IMG/VR virus record: IMGVR_UViG_3300042326_000483
Coordinates: 1-25,864 of that record
From: a virus
Reading direction: 5' to 3' (one strand)
Length of the DNA stretch: 25,864 nt
The position numbers and the translations under genes are program-made. Each line of letters opens with the position of its first letter. Position 1 is the first letter of the stretch. Positions 13,913-20,676 of this stretch are shown in pieces. The notes under the pieces are model-generated. The model saw nothing but the letters and a program-made list of their open reading frames with translations. It was not told where the DNA came from and searched no databases.

Positions 13913-14089
13913 ATGGACGCAACCAACCACGGCGGCGGAACAAACGGCCTAGCGGTCTCACTGGCCACATCGGCTGCTGCTACGGGAGCCTCGATGCTCC
14001 CCCAGCTCACTGACCAGATTCGTTTCGCGTCCGCCGTGGTTGGCCTCCTGGCCGCCTGCGTTGCCCTGTACAAAGCCCTGAAGAAATGA
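13913..14089 (+). CDS. Small membrane protein, holin-like, 58 aa
   Basis: I start at ATG 13913, which follows the preceding stop closely. The product (MDATNHGGGTNGLAVSLATS...) has a weakly hydrophobic Ala/Ser/Gly N-terminal helix and a clear membrane segment FASAVVGLLAACVALYKALK near the C-terminus, ending in three lysines within five residues. Size, one or two spans and a basic C-terminus fit small holins, which permeabilise the inner membrane to release or activate the endolysin. It overlaps the next, similar-sized membrane protein by 4 bases, as holin or holin/antiholin pairs do. Confidence 0.6.
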   Translation: MDATNHGGGTNGLAVSLATSAAATGASMLPQLTDQIRFASAVVGLLAACVALYKALKK

Positions 14090-14268
14090 AAAACACCAAG
14101 ACCACACTGGCCGGCATCGGTGCCATCCTGGTCGCTGTTGGCGGCGCTCTCAAGGCCCTGTTCGACGGTGACCCGACCACCCATCTGGACATCACCACGA
14201 CCATCGCCGCGGTGACCGCTGGCATCGGCCTCATCTGGGCCAAAGACGCCGAGAAGAAATCCGAGTGA
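14086..14268 (+). CDS. Holin-like small membrane protein, 60 aa
   Basis: The 60-aa product has two hydrophobic spans: TLAGIGAILVAVGGALKALF (about 7-26) and TTIAAVTAGIGLIWAKD (about 38-54), separated by a short polar turn (DGDPTTHLD), with a charged end (EKKSE). This two-span hairpin with a lysine-rich start matches class II-type holins by topology, and similar proteins are frequent in phage lysis regions. ATGA overlap with the upstream membrane protein and GTGA overlap with the next gene place it in a compact lysis cassette. The endolysin is about 10 kb away at 24146. Confidence 0.65.
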   Translation: MKNTKTTLAGIGAILVAVGGALKALFDGDPTTHLDITTTIAAVTAGIGLIWAKDAEKKSE

Positions 14269-14438
14269 ACTGGATCTACCAGATCCTAAAGGCCCTGCTC
14301 GACTGGTTCCGAGAAACACCACCCACCGATGTGCAACATGGTAAAGCTCCCGAGGCCCTCAAAAGCGATCTGGCTGATCGGATTGCTGACCTGCCTGGGC
14401 TGCCAGGTGACGAAGGTGGTCCTGGTCCCTTCCGGTGA
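14265..14438 (+). CDS. Small amphipathic lysis-cassette protein, 57 aa
   Basis: GTG 14265 overlaps the holin-like stop and the frame ends at TGA 14436-14438. The product begins MNWIYQILKALLDWFRETPP, an amphipathic or membrane-associating helix, followed by an acidic helix (ALKSDLADRIADL) and a Gly/Pro-rich end (PGLPGDEGGPGPF). It could be an inner-membrane spanin-like partner of the lipoprotein encoded in another frame from 14329, but it is too short for a typical Rz coiled coil. The tight overlaps support a real gene; the function is tentative. Confidence 0.5.
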   Translation: MNWIYQILKALLDWFRETPPTDVQHGKAPEALKSDLADRIADLPGLPGDEGGPGPFR

Positions 14439-14559
14439 TCCGGTGATGCTGGCCAAGCCGGTGAAGGCCAGCGTGTACGGATTCGACAAAGACAAGAAGC
14501 TGGTGGGGCCGTCCACGGTGACGCTGCCTGCCGGCTGGTACGTCCTGCCCAAAAACTGA
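14329..14559 (+). CDS. Small lipoprotein-like protein overlapping the upstream gene
   Basis: The 76-aa product has a basic start (MVKLPRPSK), a hydrophobic core (AIWLIGLLTCLG) and cysteines at 22 and 25, a lipoprotein-type signal although neither cysteine has a fully canonical lipobox. The rest (VVLVPSGDPVMLAKPVKASV, STVTLPAGWYVLP) matches small phage lipoproteins near lysis genes. It overlaps the 57-aa gene by 110 bases in a different frame, reminiscent of Rz/Rz1 spanins, in which an outer-membrane lipoprotein is nested in the gene of an inner-membrane partner. ATG 14338 is an alternative start. A spanin role is inferred. Confidence 0.6.
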   Translation: MCNMVKLPRPSKAIWLIGLLTCLGCQVTKVVLVPSGDPVMLAKPVKASVYGFDKDKKLVGPSTVTLPAGWYVLPKN

Positions 14560-14560
14560 T

Positions 14561-15061
14561 ATGGCCCAGCAAATCATCAACATCGGAGCAATCGCCAACG
14601 ACAACACCGGGGACACGCTCCGGGGCGCCGGCCAGAAGCTAAACGACAACTTCAACGAGATCTACGCCGCCCTGCCTCTGACCGCCCCGTCGACCTGGGT
14701 GCCGACGCTGACAGACTCAGGTGGTGGCCGCACTTTTGCGATCACAGTCAACATGGCGCGACACACGGCCATTGGATTCATCGAGACCTTTACGGTCGAC
14801 CTGACCATTAACTCGGTGAGCGGCGCTGCCACCGGCGATCTTCGACTGAGCCTGCCGGATCCAGTCACCTACGACGCCGCACTGGCCATCTGGCTCGACA
14901 ACGCCACAAACCAGGCCAAGACCGCGGTGATCGGTAAAGCTGTCGGTGGCACGTCCTACGCCACTCTGTACCACTACGACAACGGGGACTCGACCAGCCT
15001 GGCCGGGCACCTACAGGCAACCAGCCGCATCGTAATCTCCGGCACCTACTTCACCGCCTAA
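14561..15061 (+). CDS. Virion appendage protein with fibre-type N-terminus, 166 aa
   Basis: The N-terminal segment IINIGAIANDNTGDTLRGAG followed by QKLNDNFNEIYAAL is a widely seen start of phage tail-fibre and baseplate appendage proteins, thought to form a trimeric attachment stalk. The remainder (TWVPTLTDSGGGRTFAITVN, IETFTVDLTINSVSGAATGD, LQATSRIVISGTYFTA) is beta-rich, like a small head or lectin-type domain. It probably attaches to the virion and helps in host contact. It starts one base after the lipoprotein stop and abuts the head-tail joining gene (TAAATG), so fibre, lysis and neck genes share one transcript. Confidence 0.75.
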   Translation: MAQQIINIGAIANDNTGDTLRGAGQKLNDNFNEIYAALPLTAPSTWVPTLTDSGGGRTFAITVNMARHTAIGFIETFTVDLTINSVSGAATGDLRLSLPDPVTYDAALAIWLDNATNQAKTAVIGKAVGGTSYATLYHYDNGDSTSLAGHLQATSRIVISGTYFTA

Positions 15062-15517
15062 ATGACCATCATCGGCTCCAGTCTCCAGCAGGGCATGACG
15101 GTGCTCCAGCAGATGCTGGGGGCGCCGATGTTCATCTGGGAAGGCTCGTCGATCCGGTGCATCCCGGCCATGGTCACCGATGCCAACACGCCGGTGCCCG
15201 GTGGATTCCAGGACAACGTAGCATCCCGGATTCTGGTCAAGTTCTCCGACTGGAAGACCTGGGACAGCACCCTGGTCACGATGGACACCACGCTGTACAC
15301 CCTCGACCAAGGCACCGAGTTCTCCCGGCTGCTTAAGGAGGACGGCTACTACCTACTGCAGGAGAACACCGACCGCATCGCCCTGACCTTCTGCAAGCCC
15401 CGCCCGGTGGTCGGGCGCACGCTGGTGTACCAAGGCCGGACCCTCCGGATCCTGTCCTGCCGGGTGGATGCCTCCGGCGCCTACTACAGCCTCGAACTAG
15501 GAGCGAAAACCCGGTGA
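15062..15517 (+). CDS. Head-tail joining (stopper-like) protein, 151 aa
   Basis: This is the first of a neck/tail series. The C-terminal part (GRTLVYQGRTLRILSCRVDA, YYSLELGAK) fits the small beta-barrel head-tail joining proteins such as lambda gpFII, whose role is to close the portal and dock the tail. A middle segment (LLKEDGYYLLQENTDRIALT) shares the LLQED-type unit with the gene at 12266. The N-terminal half includes GAPMFIWEGSSIRCIPAMVT. Its stop overlaps the GTG start of the gp10-like gene. The assignment relies on position and general pattern. Confidence 0.65.
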   Translation: MTIIGSSLQQGMTVLQQMLGAPMFIWEGSSIRCIPAMVTDANTPVPGGFQDNVASRILVKFSDWKTWDSTLVTMDTTLYTLDQGTEFSRLLKEDGYYLLQENTDRIALTFCKPRPVVGRTLVYQGRTLRILSCRVDASGAYYSLELGAKTR

Positions 15518-16329
15518 GACCTGTCGTCAACATGACGGTCGACTCCAGCAAGTTCGACGCTGCCATGAAGGCATACCTTCTGCAGACGAGCCGTGACCTT
15601 CACAAGGCGGTCAACAGCCGATTCTTTTACCTGATGGTCCGGCTGTTTGTCCTGGTGCCGCCTAAGAGCCCGGGCCAGGAGCGCCGGAGGATTGCTGACT
15701 ATTTAGGGGCACCTGCCGGAAACATAAACAGAAAATCCAAGAAGACTGGCAAGCGCATCGGAACCTCAAGGATTCTTAGGAGAGTCCACCTTATCGTTCA
15801 AGCAAAAGCCGCTAAAAACCCAACAGCAAACCTAAACGGAGGCCACGGTCTTTACGGGAAAAGAATGAAAGCAGCAGCCTCGGCGCTGATGAAGAAATCT
15901 ATCGCATCAGTTGGATATCTCCGGTCCGCCGTGGTAAAATCCATAAGAATCTACAACAGAGGATTCACTCAATTTCAAAGCCCTAAATGGAAACCGCTTT
16001 CTAAACCTGCCGGATACAGAGCGCCAAAGAAAACAAACAGCGCTTTAGTTGCAATGGCCAATCAATATGGTCTTCCTGAAGAGAATGTGGGGGTCCACAA
16101 AGGAACCGTTGCACACGGTGTGCAGGCTGTCCCAGGATTCAATCCCACCGCTTTTGTTTCAATGCGTACAGGTATTGCGGACAATCAATACAACCGAGTA
16201 TCTCAAATCTACAACACCGCCATGCAGAAGGCCATGGACGACGAGACAACAGAGATGGTCAACCACATGACCGAGGCCCTCCTAGCTAACGGCAAGGTTT
16301 TAGAAGACAACGGAATCTCCATCAAATGA
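15514..16329 (+). CDS. HK97 gp10-like / minor tail neck protein, 271 aa
   Basis: The protein begins MRPVVNMTVDSSKFDAAMKA, close to the pattern of gp10-like and minor tail proteins (V-D-x-S-x-F...A). It is basic in the middle (KSKKTGKRIGTSRILRRVHL, RAPKKTNSAL), and its C-terminal helix (YNTAMQKAMDDETTEMVNHM) is helical and acidic. At this position such proteins join the tail completion complex. GTG 15514 overlaps the preceding stop; the end overlaps the next ATG. The central part (about 15700-16200) is AT-richer than its flanks and longer than typical gp10 family members, suggesting an insertion or exchange. Confidence 0.65.
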   Translation: MRPVVNMTVDSSKFDAAMKAYLLQTSRDLHKAVNSRFFYLMVRLFVLVPPKSPGQERRRIADYLGAPAGNINRKSKKTGKRIGTSRILRRVHLIVQAKAAKNPTANLNGGHGLYGKRMKAAASALMKKSIASVGYLRSAVVKSIRIYNRGFTQFQSPKWKPLSKPAGYRAPKKTNSALVAMANQYGLPEENVGVHKGTVAHGVQAVPGFNPTAFVSMRTGIADNQYNRVSQIYNTAMQKAMDDETTEMVNHMTEALLANGKVLEDNGISIK

Positions 16330-16808
16330 ACGCCGTCGCACTCAGAGCAGAGAAGGCTGTGGCCGACTACCTGGCGGCCGCCGACTGGTCGGCCTCCGGC
16401 GCCGGTACACCCACCTGCCTGACATCCTACAGCCGCGGCCTATACGACGACCCCGACGAGCAGGACGTCATGCCCAACTTCCCACGCCTGGTAGTCTCGA
16501 CCAATTCAGCCAGGCCAATGCAGCGCACCGATCTGACCTGTGAGATCGAGATCGCCGTCGAGCTACAGTTATCTGCCGACGACACCGACGAGGCTGCTGT
16601 GCTGACCACCGTCCAGGTGCTCGACAATCGGATCCTGCCGCTCTTTGACGAGTCCGGCGCCTCTGCCCTGGACGCGCCATCAAACGACGCCAGCGGCCCG
16701 TTTACGGCCCAGTTCGCCGCCCCTCTGGACTTTGGGGCATCCTCAATCTCTAATCGGTCCAGGACGTTCACCAGGACCTTCACCCTTTACTGCAGCGCAA
16801 CCATCTAA
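16326..16808 (+). CDS. Tail terminator-like protein, 160 aa
   Basis: Lying between the gp10-like and tube-like genes, this 160-aa acidic protein fits the tail terminator slot (lambda gpU position), which caps the tail tube. The sequence alternates helix (ALRAEKAVADYLAAADW) and strands (FPRLVVSTNSARPM, CEIEIAVELQLSADD, RTFTRTFTLYCSATI). The strand ending in FTLYC-like residues is common in such proteins. The start overlaps the upstream stop. No catalytic or membrane features are seen. The call is mainly from synteny and fold pattern. Confidence 0.6.
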   Translation: MNAVALRAEKAVADYLAAADWSASGAGTPTCLTSYSRGLYDDPDEQDVMPNFPRLVVSTNSARPMQRTDLTCEIEIAVELQLSADDTDEAAVLTTVQVLDNRILPLFDESGASALDAPSNDASGPFTAQFAAPLDFGASSISNRSRTFTRTFTLYCSATI

Positions 16809-16820
16809 CCTCAGACACCT

Positions 16821-17312
16821 ATGGCTAACGTACACGGAAATAAATATCTCTTTGGATCACCGGCGACCTTGGCAATGTACGACGCCGCCGGCGCCCTCAT
16901 TGTCACCGGCTACATCTCGCCCGAGATCGAAAGCTACGACATCACCGGCGAATGCGACACCGAGGAGGTGCGAAATAACAACGGCGAGGTGGTCGGCCAC
17001 ATCACCTACAACAACCGGCTGACCCTGACCGTCAATTTCGTTCCTGTTGGAACGAATGCCACGGCAGCCACTGCACTTAACGAGCGTCTGTACGGCTGCT
17101 CGTTGCCTCAAGGCAACGGGACTGTTGCGATCACCAACGCTCCAGTGATCAATGTCGCCGGTTACGCCGACGCCATCAACACCGGCAGCGGTGGTCGATG
17201 GATCTATGCCGGCGGTGGTTCAATCAAGACCACCCAGACCGGCAAAGCCACCGGGACGATCACTCTCAAGCGCTTTCCCGCCATCAGCGCTGGCGCGGCC
17301 ACCAACCTGTGA
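16821..17312 (+). CDS. Major tail tube protein-like, 163 aa
   Basis: This beta-rich protein lies in the tube position before the chaperone and tape-measure genes. Strand-like repeats include GALIVTGYISPEIESYDITG, EVVGHITYNNRLTLTVNFVP and GKATGTITLKRFPAIS, and the protein has short Gly/Asn turns. It probably polymerises as rings around the tape measure to form the tube through which DNA exits. The ATG follows a CAGACACCT leader without a Shine-Dalgarno motif. Its last codon region overlaps the GTG of the next gene (GTGA). Confidence 0.65.
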   Translation: MANVHGNKYLFGSPATLAMYDAAGALIVTGYISPEIESYDITGECDTEEVRNNNGEVVGHITYNNRLTLTVNFVPVGTNATAATALNERLYGCSLPQGNGTVAITNAPVINVAGYADAINTGSGGRWIYAGGGSIKTTQTGKATGTITLKRFPAISAGAATNL

Positions 17313-17875
17313 CCGCCCTGGCCGACATCCTGAACGCTACAGCCGAGCCCTGTCCTGTCGTGATGGGGCTCCGGCTGGTGCCGTTCAGCGTCGGCCATGC
17401 TTTGCTGCTGCATCGGATGGGCTCACCATTCGTCTGTGGTGGCAACCCGTCGGCCCAGGATCTTGTCGAGGTGGCTGTGGTTTGCAGCCAGCCGATTTAT
17501 GAATCGGTCAAGACGATGCGCTCCTGGCTGCGGTGGTTGCCGCTGCGGATCATGCGCCAGAAGGTTAAGAAGGCTGATCTTATCAAACAGTGCCAATCGG
17601 TTCAGGAATGGATAACCAAGCAGTCAGACTGCCCGGAGGTGTTGCGCCGTCCTGGATCTGGCCAGCGTTCGGCAACCATGCCTTGGCCGGAACGGATCCT
17701 GGTCGGCCTGGTCAACATTGGATTCAGTGAACAGACCGTTCTCAATATGCCGGTAACCGATGCCGAAAGGTTCTTCCTGACCAATGCCGAGCTGCACGGC
17801 CAGGTCGAGCTCTGGAGCAATGAGCAGGATGCCCTCTGGCGCTACGCTCAGGAACAAAGCACAATCAGGAACTGA
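17309..17875 (+). CDS. Tail assembly chaperone-position protein, 188 aa
   Basis: GTG 17309 overlaps the tube stop; an upstream in-frame ATG at 17198 lies inside the tube gene and is less likely. The product (TALADILNATAEPCPVVMGL..., RLVPFSVGHALLLHRMGSPF, VEVAVVCSQPIYESVKTMRS) follows a pattern I have seen in phage proteins encoded before the tape measure, where lambda-like phages place tail assembly chaperones. It is helical with several Cys residues. It ends one base before the ATG of the tape-measure gene. I found no convincing slippery site and no second frameshifted product. Confidence 0.6.
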   Translation: MTALADILNATAEPCPVVMGLRLVPFSVGHALLLHRMGSPFVCGGNPSAQDLVEVAVVCSQPIYESVKTMRSWLRWLPLRIMRQKVKKADLIKQCQSVQEWITKQSDCPEVLRRPGSGQRSATMPWPERILVGLVNIGFSEQTVLNMPVTDAERFFLTNAELHGQVELWSNEQDALWRYAQEQSTIRN

Positions 17876-17876
17876 A

Positions 17877-18860
17877 ATGGCCATCTTCTCACTCATTGCA
17901 AAGCTGGGCCTGGACGGCAGCTCATTCGAGGGCGGCCTCAAACGAGCCACCAGCATGACCGACAAATTCAGGTCAAGTGTCGGCGCTCAACTCGGTGGCG
18001 CCCTATCGGTGGCAGCCATCGGATCCTTTGCATCAAAGGTGATCGAGACAGCCGACGCCATCGGCGACCTTTCAGAGCAACTCAACATCAGCACCGACGA
18101 CGTTCAGCGCCTACAAGTGCTCGCAGGCCAAACAGGCGTCTCGTTTGAGGCTATGGCCAAGTCGATCACAAAAGTCAGCCAGGAGCGCCTAAAGGCTATT
18201 GAGGAAGGTGGGAAGGCCCGGGAATACTTCAGAACACTTGGCTTTTCAGTCACTGAACTAAACGAGAAGAGCCTCTCGAACATCGACTTAATTTCAAGGA
18301 TGGGCCAAGCGCACAAGGACGCAGGAAGCAGCGCCCAGACACAGGCAGCAATGATGGCCATCTTGGGCGAGGAAGCCTTCAAGGCAGCAGGTGCTATCTC
18401 AAAACTGTCAGAGCAAGGTCCAATTAAGCTGATAAACGAAGAGGAAATCGAAAACATCGGAAGGCTTGCAGATAGGCTTGATGAGTTAAAAAGGCAGTCA
18501 ATAGTTGCAGCAGCTCCAGAAGTGGCTTTCCTTGAAACTTACACTCAAAACCTGACCGCATTGCTTAGCGCAATGGAAAGAGGTGGGGGTCTCCCTGACT
18601 ACATAAGAGATTTACAAGCGGCAGCAATTCCCGCTTTGTATATGAACACAGTAGGTGACAAAAAGTTTGAAGCCTTGCCGTTGATAAACAATGGAAGACT
18701 TGGAACTGTTGACTCTAAAGTGAAACGCGAAATTTCAATGTTTACTGAGCCCGCCGCCCCAGGCTGGGTAAACACCATGGTCGGCCAGATTAAGATTCAA
18801 ACCAACGAGACCCGAGCAGTTCGCGTGAACACCGGAAGAACAGCTCAGGCTGTCGAATAA
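17877..18860 (+). CDS. Short tape-measure-like protein, 327 aa
   Basis: The protein starts MAIFSLIAKLGLDGSSFEGG and continues with LKRATSMTDKFRSSVGAQLG, the usual opening of tape-measure proteins, followed by a hydrophobic Gly/Ala segment (GALSVAAIGSFASKVIETAD), a helical region with ISTDDVQRLQVLAGQTGVSF, and long helices (AAAPEVAFLETYTQNLTALL). These fit a protein that sets tail length and sits inside the tube. At 327 residues it is short for the family and would predict a tail of roughly 50 nm by the usual length rule. ATG 17877 is used rather than an upstream extension into the chaperone gene. A stretch around 18230-18760 is AT-richer. Confidence 0.75.
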   Translation: MAIFSLIAKLGLDGSSFEGGLKRATSMTDKFRSSVGAQLGGALSVAAIGSFASKVIETADAIGDLSEQLNISTDDVQRLQVLAGQTGVSFEAMAKSITKVSQERLKAIEEGGKAREYFRTLGFSVTELNEKSLSNIDLISRMGQAHKDAGSSAQTQAAMMAILGEEAFKAAGAISKLSEQGPIKLINEEEIENIGRLADRLDELKRQSIVAAAPEVAFLETYTQNLTALLSAMERGGGLPDYIRDLQAAAIPALYMNTVGDKKFEALPLINNGRLGTVDSKVKREISMFTEPAAPGWVNTMVGQIKIQTNETRAVRVNTGRTAQAVE

Positions 18861-18861
18861 C

Positions 18862-19713
18862 ATGGCAACGATTCAGGGTAACTTAATCGCTCCGACACCG
18901 CCTCCGAGCAACACGCCGCTGACCTATGTAGAAGTCAGCCGTGGATACGACAACGTCGGCAATGGGCGGGTTGTCACACTGACATTCAAAGGCCCCAAGG
19001 ATGCCTTGCGGATCGCATCAGCCCAATGGGTAGCCCTGGGCGCCAAGTACAACATCCGTGAGGACGGCCCCTATTCAGAAGCCACCGTCACAATCGGCGG
19101 CAACTCCTACGACCCAGGCCTTCCGATTGAAGACCAGAGCATCCCGCAGGTGGGTGAACTGGCCGACATCCGCTACGAGTTCAGGACAGATTACCTCGAC
19201 GTGTCAGTGTTCGCTTTGCCTGCTGTCGACAAGGAGGCAAACTCGACAGGCAACCCGGCGCTTTACCGATTTATCATTGAGACAGCCATCAAGAACGGCG
19301 AAAGGCTACCAGGTATTCAGGAAAGCAACATCTCGACTCTGCCGTTAGCCCAGAAGGTCTGGCAGATGCTCTACCGAGGCCAGGACACCTTCCCGACGGC
19401 CCGAGTCAGTCTGACCAGGATCGCAACCTTCAGCGGCAACCTCGGGCTGCCTCAAGTTCCCAACGGCATACCTCCGGTCTACACTAGGGAGTCATTCGCT
19501 TTTAATTGGAACCTTCCGTTCTCAGTGGTCCAAATGCTTCCAAATACCCCAATCGACCCAAACACAGGACAAATTCAGGCGCCAGTTGGCACTGCTTGGG
19601 GCTGGAAGCAAACTAACTATTCGACAAGCCTGATCACCAAGACCAACCAGGTCGAACAGGTTATTGCTTGGACCTTTGCCCCTTACGACACTCTCGTTTA
19701 CCCCTTCATCTAA
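18862..19713 (+). CDS. Distal tail or virion structural protein, 283 aa, unknown family
   Basis: The gene follows the tape-measure gene after one base, in the position of distal-tail or baseplate hub proteins. The product is beta-rich and soluble: TYVEVSRGYDNVGNGRVVTL, FKGPKDALRIASAQWVALGA, SEATVTIGGNSYDPG and YEFRTDYLDVSVFALPAV are strand-turn patterns; LPLAQKVWQMLYRGQDTFPT looks helical. No cysteine motif, protease or glycosidase site is seen. It probably forms part of the tail tip. I do not recognise a named family. Confidence 0.6.
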   Translation: MATIQGNLIAPTPPPSNTPLTYVEVSRGYDNVGNGRVVTLTFKGPKDALRIASAQWVALGAKYNIREDGPYSEATVTIGGNSYDPGLPIEDQSIPQVGELADIRYEFRTDYLDVSVFALPAVDKEANSTGNPALYRFIIETAIKNGERLPGIQESNISTLPLAQKVWQMLYRGQDTFPTARVSLTRIATFSGNLGLPQVPNGIPPVYTRESFAFNWNLPFSVVQMLPNTPIDPNTGQIQAPVGTAWGWKQTNYSTSLITKTNQVEQVIAWTFAPYDTLVYPFI

Positions 19714-19731
19714 CAACCGACACTTACCTCT

Positions 19732-20091
19732 ATGGCAGACGAAATTCAAATGACCGCCCGGCTGTACGCTTCCAAGAACGGAGCCTACTTGCCCTCAGTA
19801 ACCTACACCAAGAGCGCCACCATGGTCGGCACCGACATGGGCTCTCAAACTCAGATTATCGGCCTGACCGTCGAGGCTCTCGACGTGCCGGTCGACGTAA
19901 GCAGCCCCTACAAACTGCTGATCAGCAACCTGGACAACACCAACTATGTCGAACTCGGTTTCGTCAGCGGCACCTACACGATGCGGATCCCGGCCGGTGA
20001 GACCCTGCTGATCCCCTACGTCAGCGCCACCCTCTACCTGCTGGCCAACACCTCCGCGGTGACCGTGCAGGCCACCTTCTGCGAGATCTAA
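19732..20091 (+). CDS. Small virion protein, duplicated copy 1, 119 aa
   Basis: The product (MADEIQMTARLYASKNGAYL...) is a beta-rich domain; segments include SPYKLLISNLDNTNYVELGF and RIPAGETLLIPYVSATLYLL, which resemble small jelly-roll or Ig-like virion proteins. About half the residues match the next gene at 20104, and both end in FCEI. The two genes are therefore a tandem duplication. The leader is CAACCGACACTTACCTCT, without a Shine-Dalgarno motif. A virion surface or tail-tip role is inferred from position and fold. Confidence 0.7.
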   Translation: MADEIQMTARLYASKNGAYLPSVTYTKSATMVGTDMGSQTQIIGLTVEALDVPVDVSSPYKLLISNLDNTNYVELGFVSGTYTMRIPAGETLLIPYVSATLYLLANTSAVTVQATFCEI

Positions 20092-20103
20092 CCGACCAAC
20101 CCT

Positions 20104-20460
20104 ATGGCAAACGAAGTCGAGATGAGCGCCCGGCTGTACGCCAGCAAGGGCGGCGCCGTGATCAATTCGCAGTCCTACAGCACGGTGGCCAACATGACCG
20201 GCACCGACATGGGGCAACAGACGCAGGTGGTCGGAACGACCGACGAGGCCCTAGACCTCACCGCTGACCTGGGTACGCCCTACCGGCTCCTGGTAGTCAA
20301 CCTGGATCTAGTCAACCCGGTCTCCATCGGGCCTTCCTCGCCGTACTCGTTTCAAATCCCGGCCGGTCAGTTCATCCTGATCCCCTGGGTCGATGCGACG
20401 ATGTACGTCAAAGCCTCCAACAGCCCCGTCAAGATCTTCGCCCAGTTCTGCGAGATTTAA
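20104..20460 (+). CDS. Small virion protein, duplicated copy 2, 118 aa
   Basis: This is the paralogue of the preceding gene: MANEVEMSARLYASKGGAVI, GTDMGQQTQVVGTTDEALDL, YRLLVVNLDLVNPVSIG, QIPAGQFILIPWVDATMYV and the ending FCEI align along the full length with one gap. The two genes also share 15 identical bases (CGCCCGGCTGTACGC) in the same codons. The duplicates differ mainly in loops, suggesting they form different rings or positions in the virion, or a heteromeric complex. The start follows the preceding stop by 12 bases with an A/C-rich leader (CGACCAACCCT). Confidence 0.7.
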   Translation: MANEVEMSARLYASKGGAVINSQSYSTVANMTGTDMGQQTQVVGTTDEALDLTADLGTPYRLLVVNLDLVNPVSIGPSSPYSFQIPAGQFILIPWVDATMYVKASNSPVKIFAQFCEI

Positions 20461-20463
20461 GCC

Positions 20464-20673
20464 ATGCCCCTGCAACTGCCATCCAAGCTATCGGAGCGCG
20501 GCCTAAAGGCAGACCATGCCCGGGCCATCAATCAATTGATCGAGGCCGTGCGCCGGGTCCAGCTTGTCGCTGGGCCTGGCCAGCGGGTCGAGCAGAATGC
20601 CAACGGCACGACGCTCAAGACTGCGGTCGGCTCAAGTACAGTGCAGACCGCCGAGGAATCCTGGTTCTACTGA
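20464..20673 (+). CDS. Small helical virion-region protein, 69 aa
   Basis: The product starts MPLQLPSKLSERGLKADHAR and has an amphipathic helix (AINQLIEAVRRVQLVAG), then a low-complexity strand end (NGTTLKTAVGSSTVQ). The short N-terminal helix and Gly/Thr-rich strand resemble linkers found at fibre or tail-tip assembly points, but no family is recognised. It is 3 bases downstream of the duplicated pair and 3 bases upstream of the 916-aa gene, so it is co-expressed with them and may be an assembly or attachment partner of the large protein. Confidence 0.6.
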   Translation: MPLQLPSKLSERGLKADHARAINQLIEAVRRVQLVAGPGQRVEQNANGTTLKTAVGSSTVQTAEESWFY

Positions 20674-20676
20674 CCC

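Noticed and set aside
17198-17308. Upstream ATG extension of the chaperone-position gene
   Set aside because: It would overlap the tube gene by over 100 bases, while GTG 17309 forms the GTGA junction used repeatedly in this genome.
17784-17876. Frameshifted fusion of the chaperone-position gene with the tape-measure frame
   Set aside because: The tape-measure frame is open upstream to 17784, but no good slippery heptamer was seen, and the ATG at 17877 gives a canonical tape-measure N-terminus.
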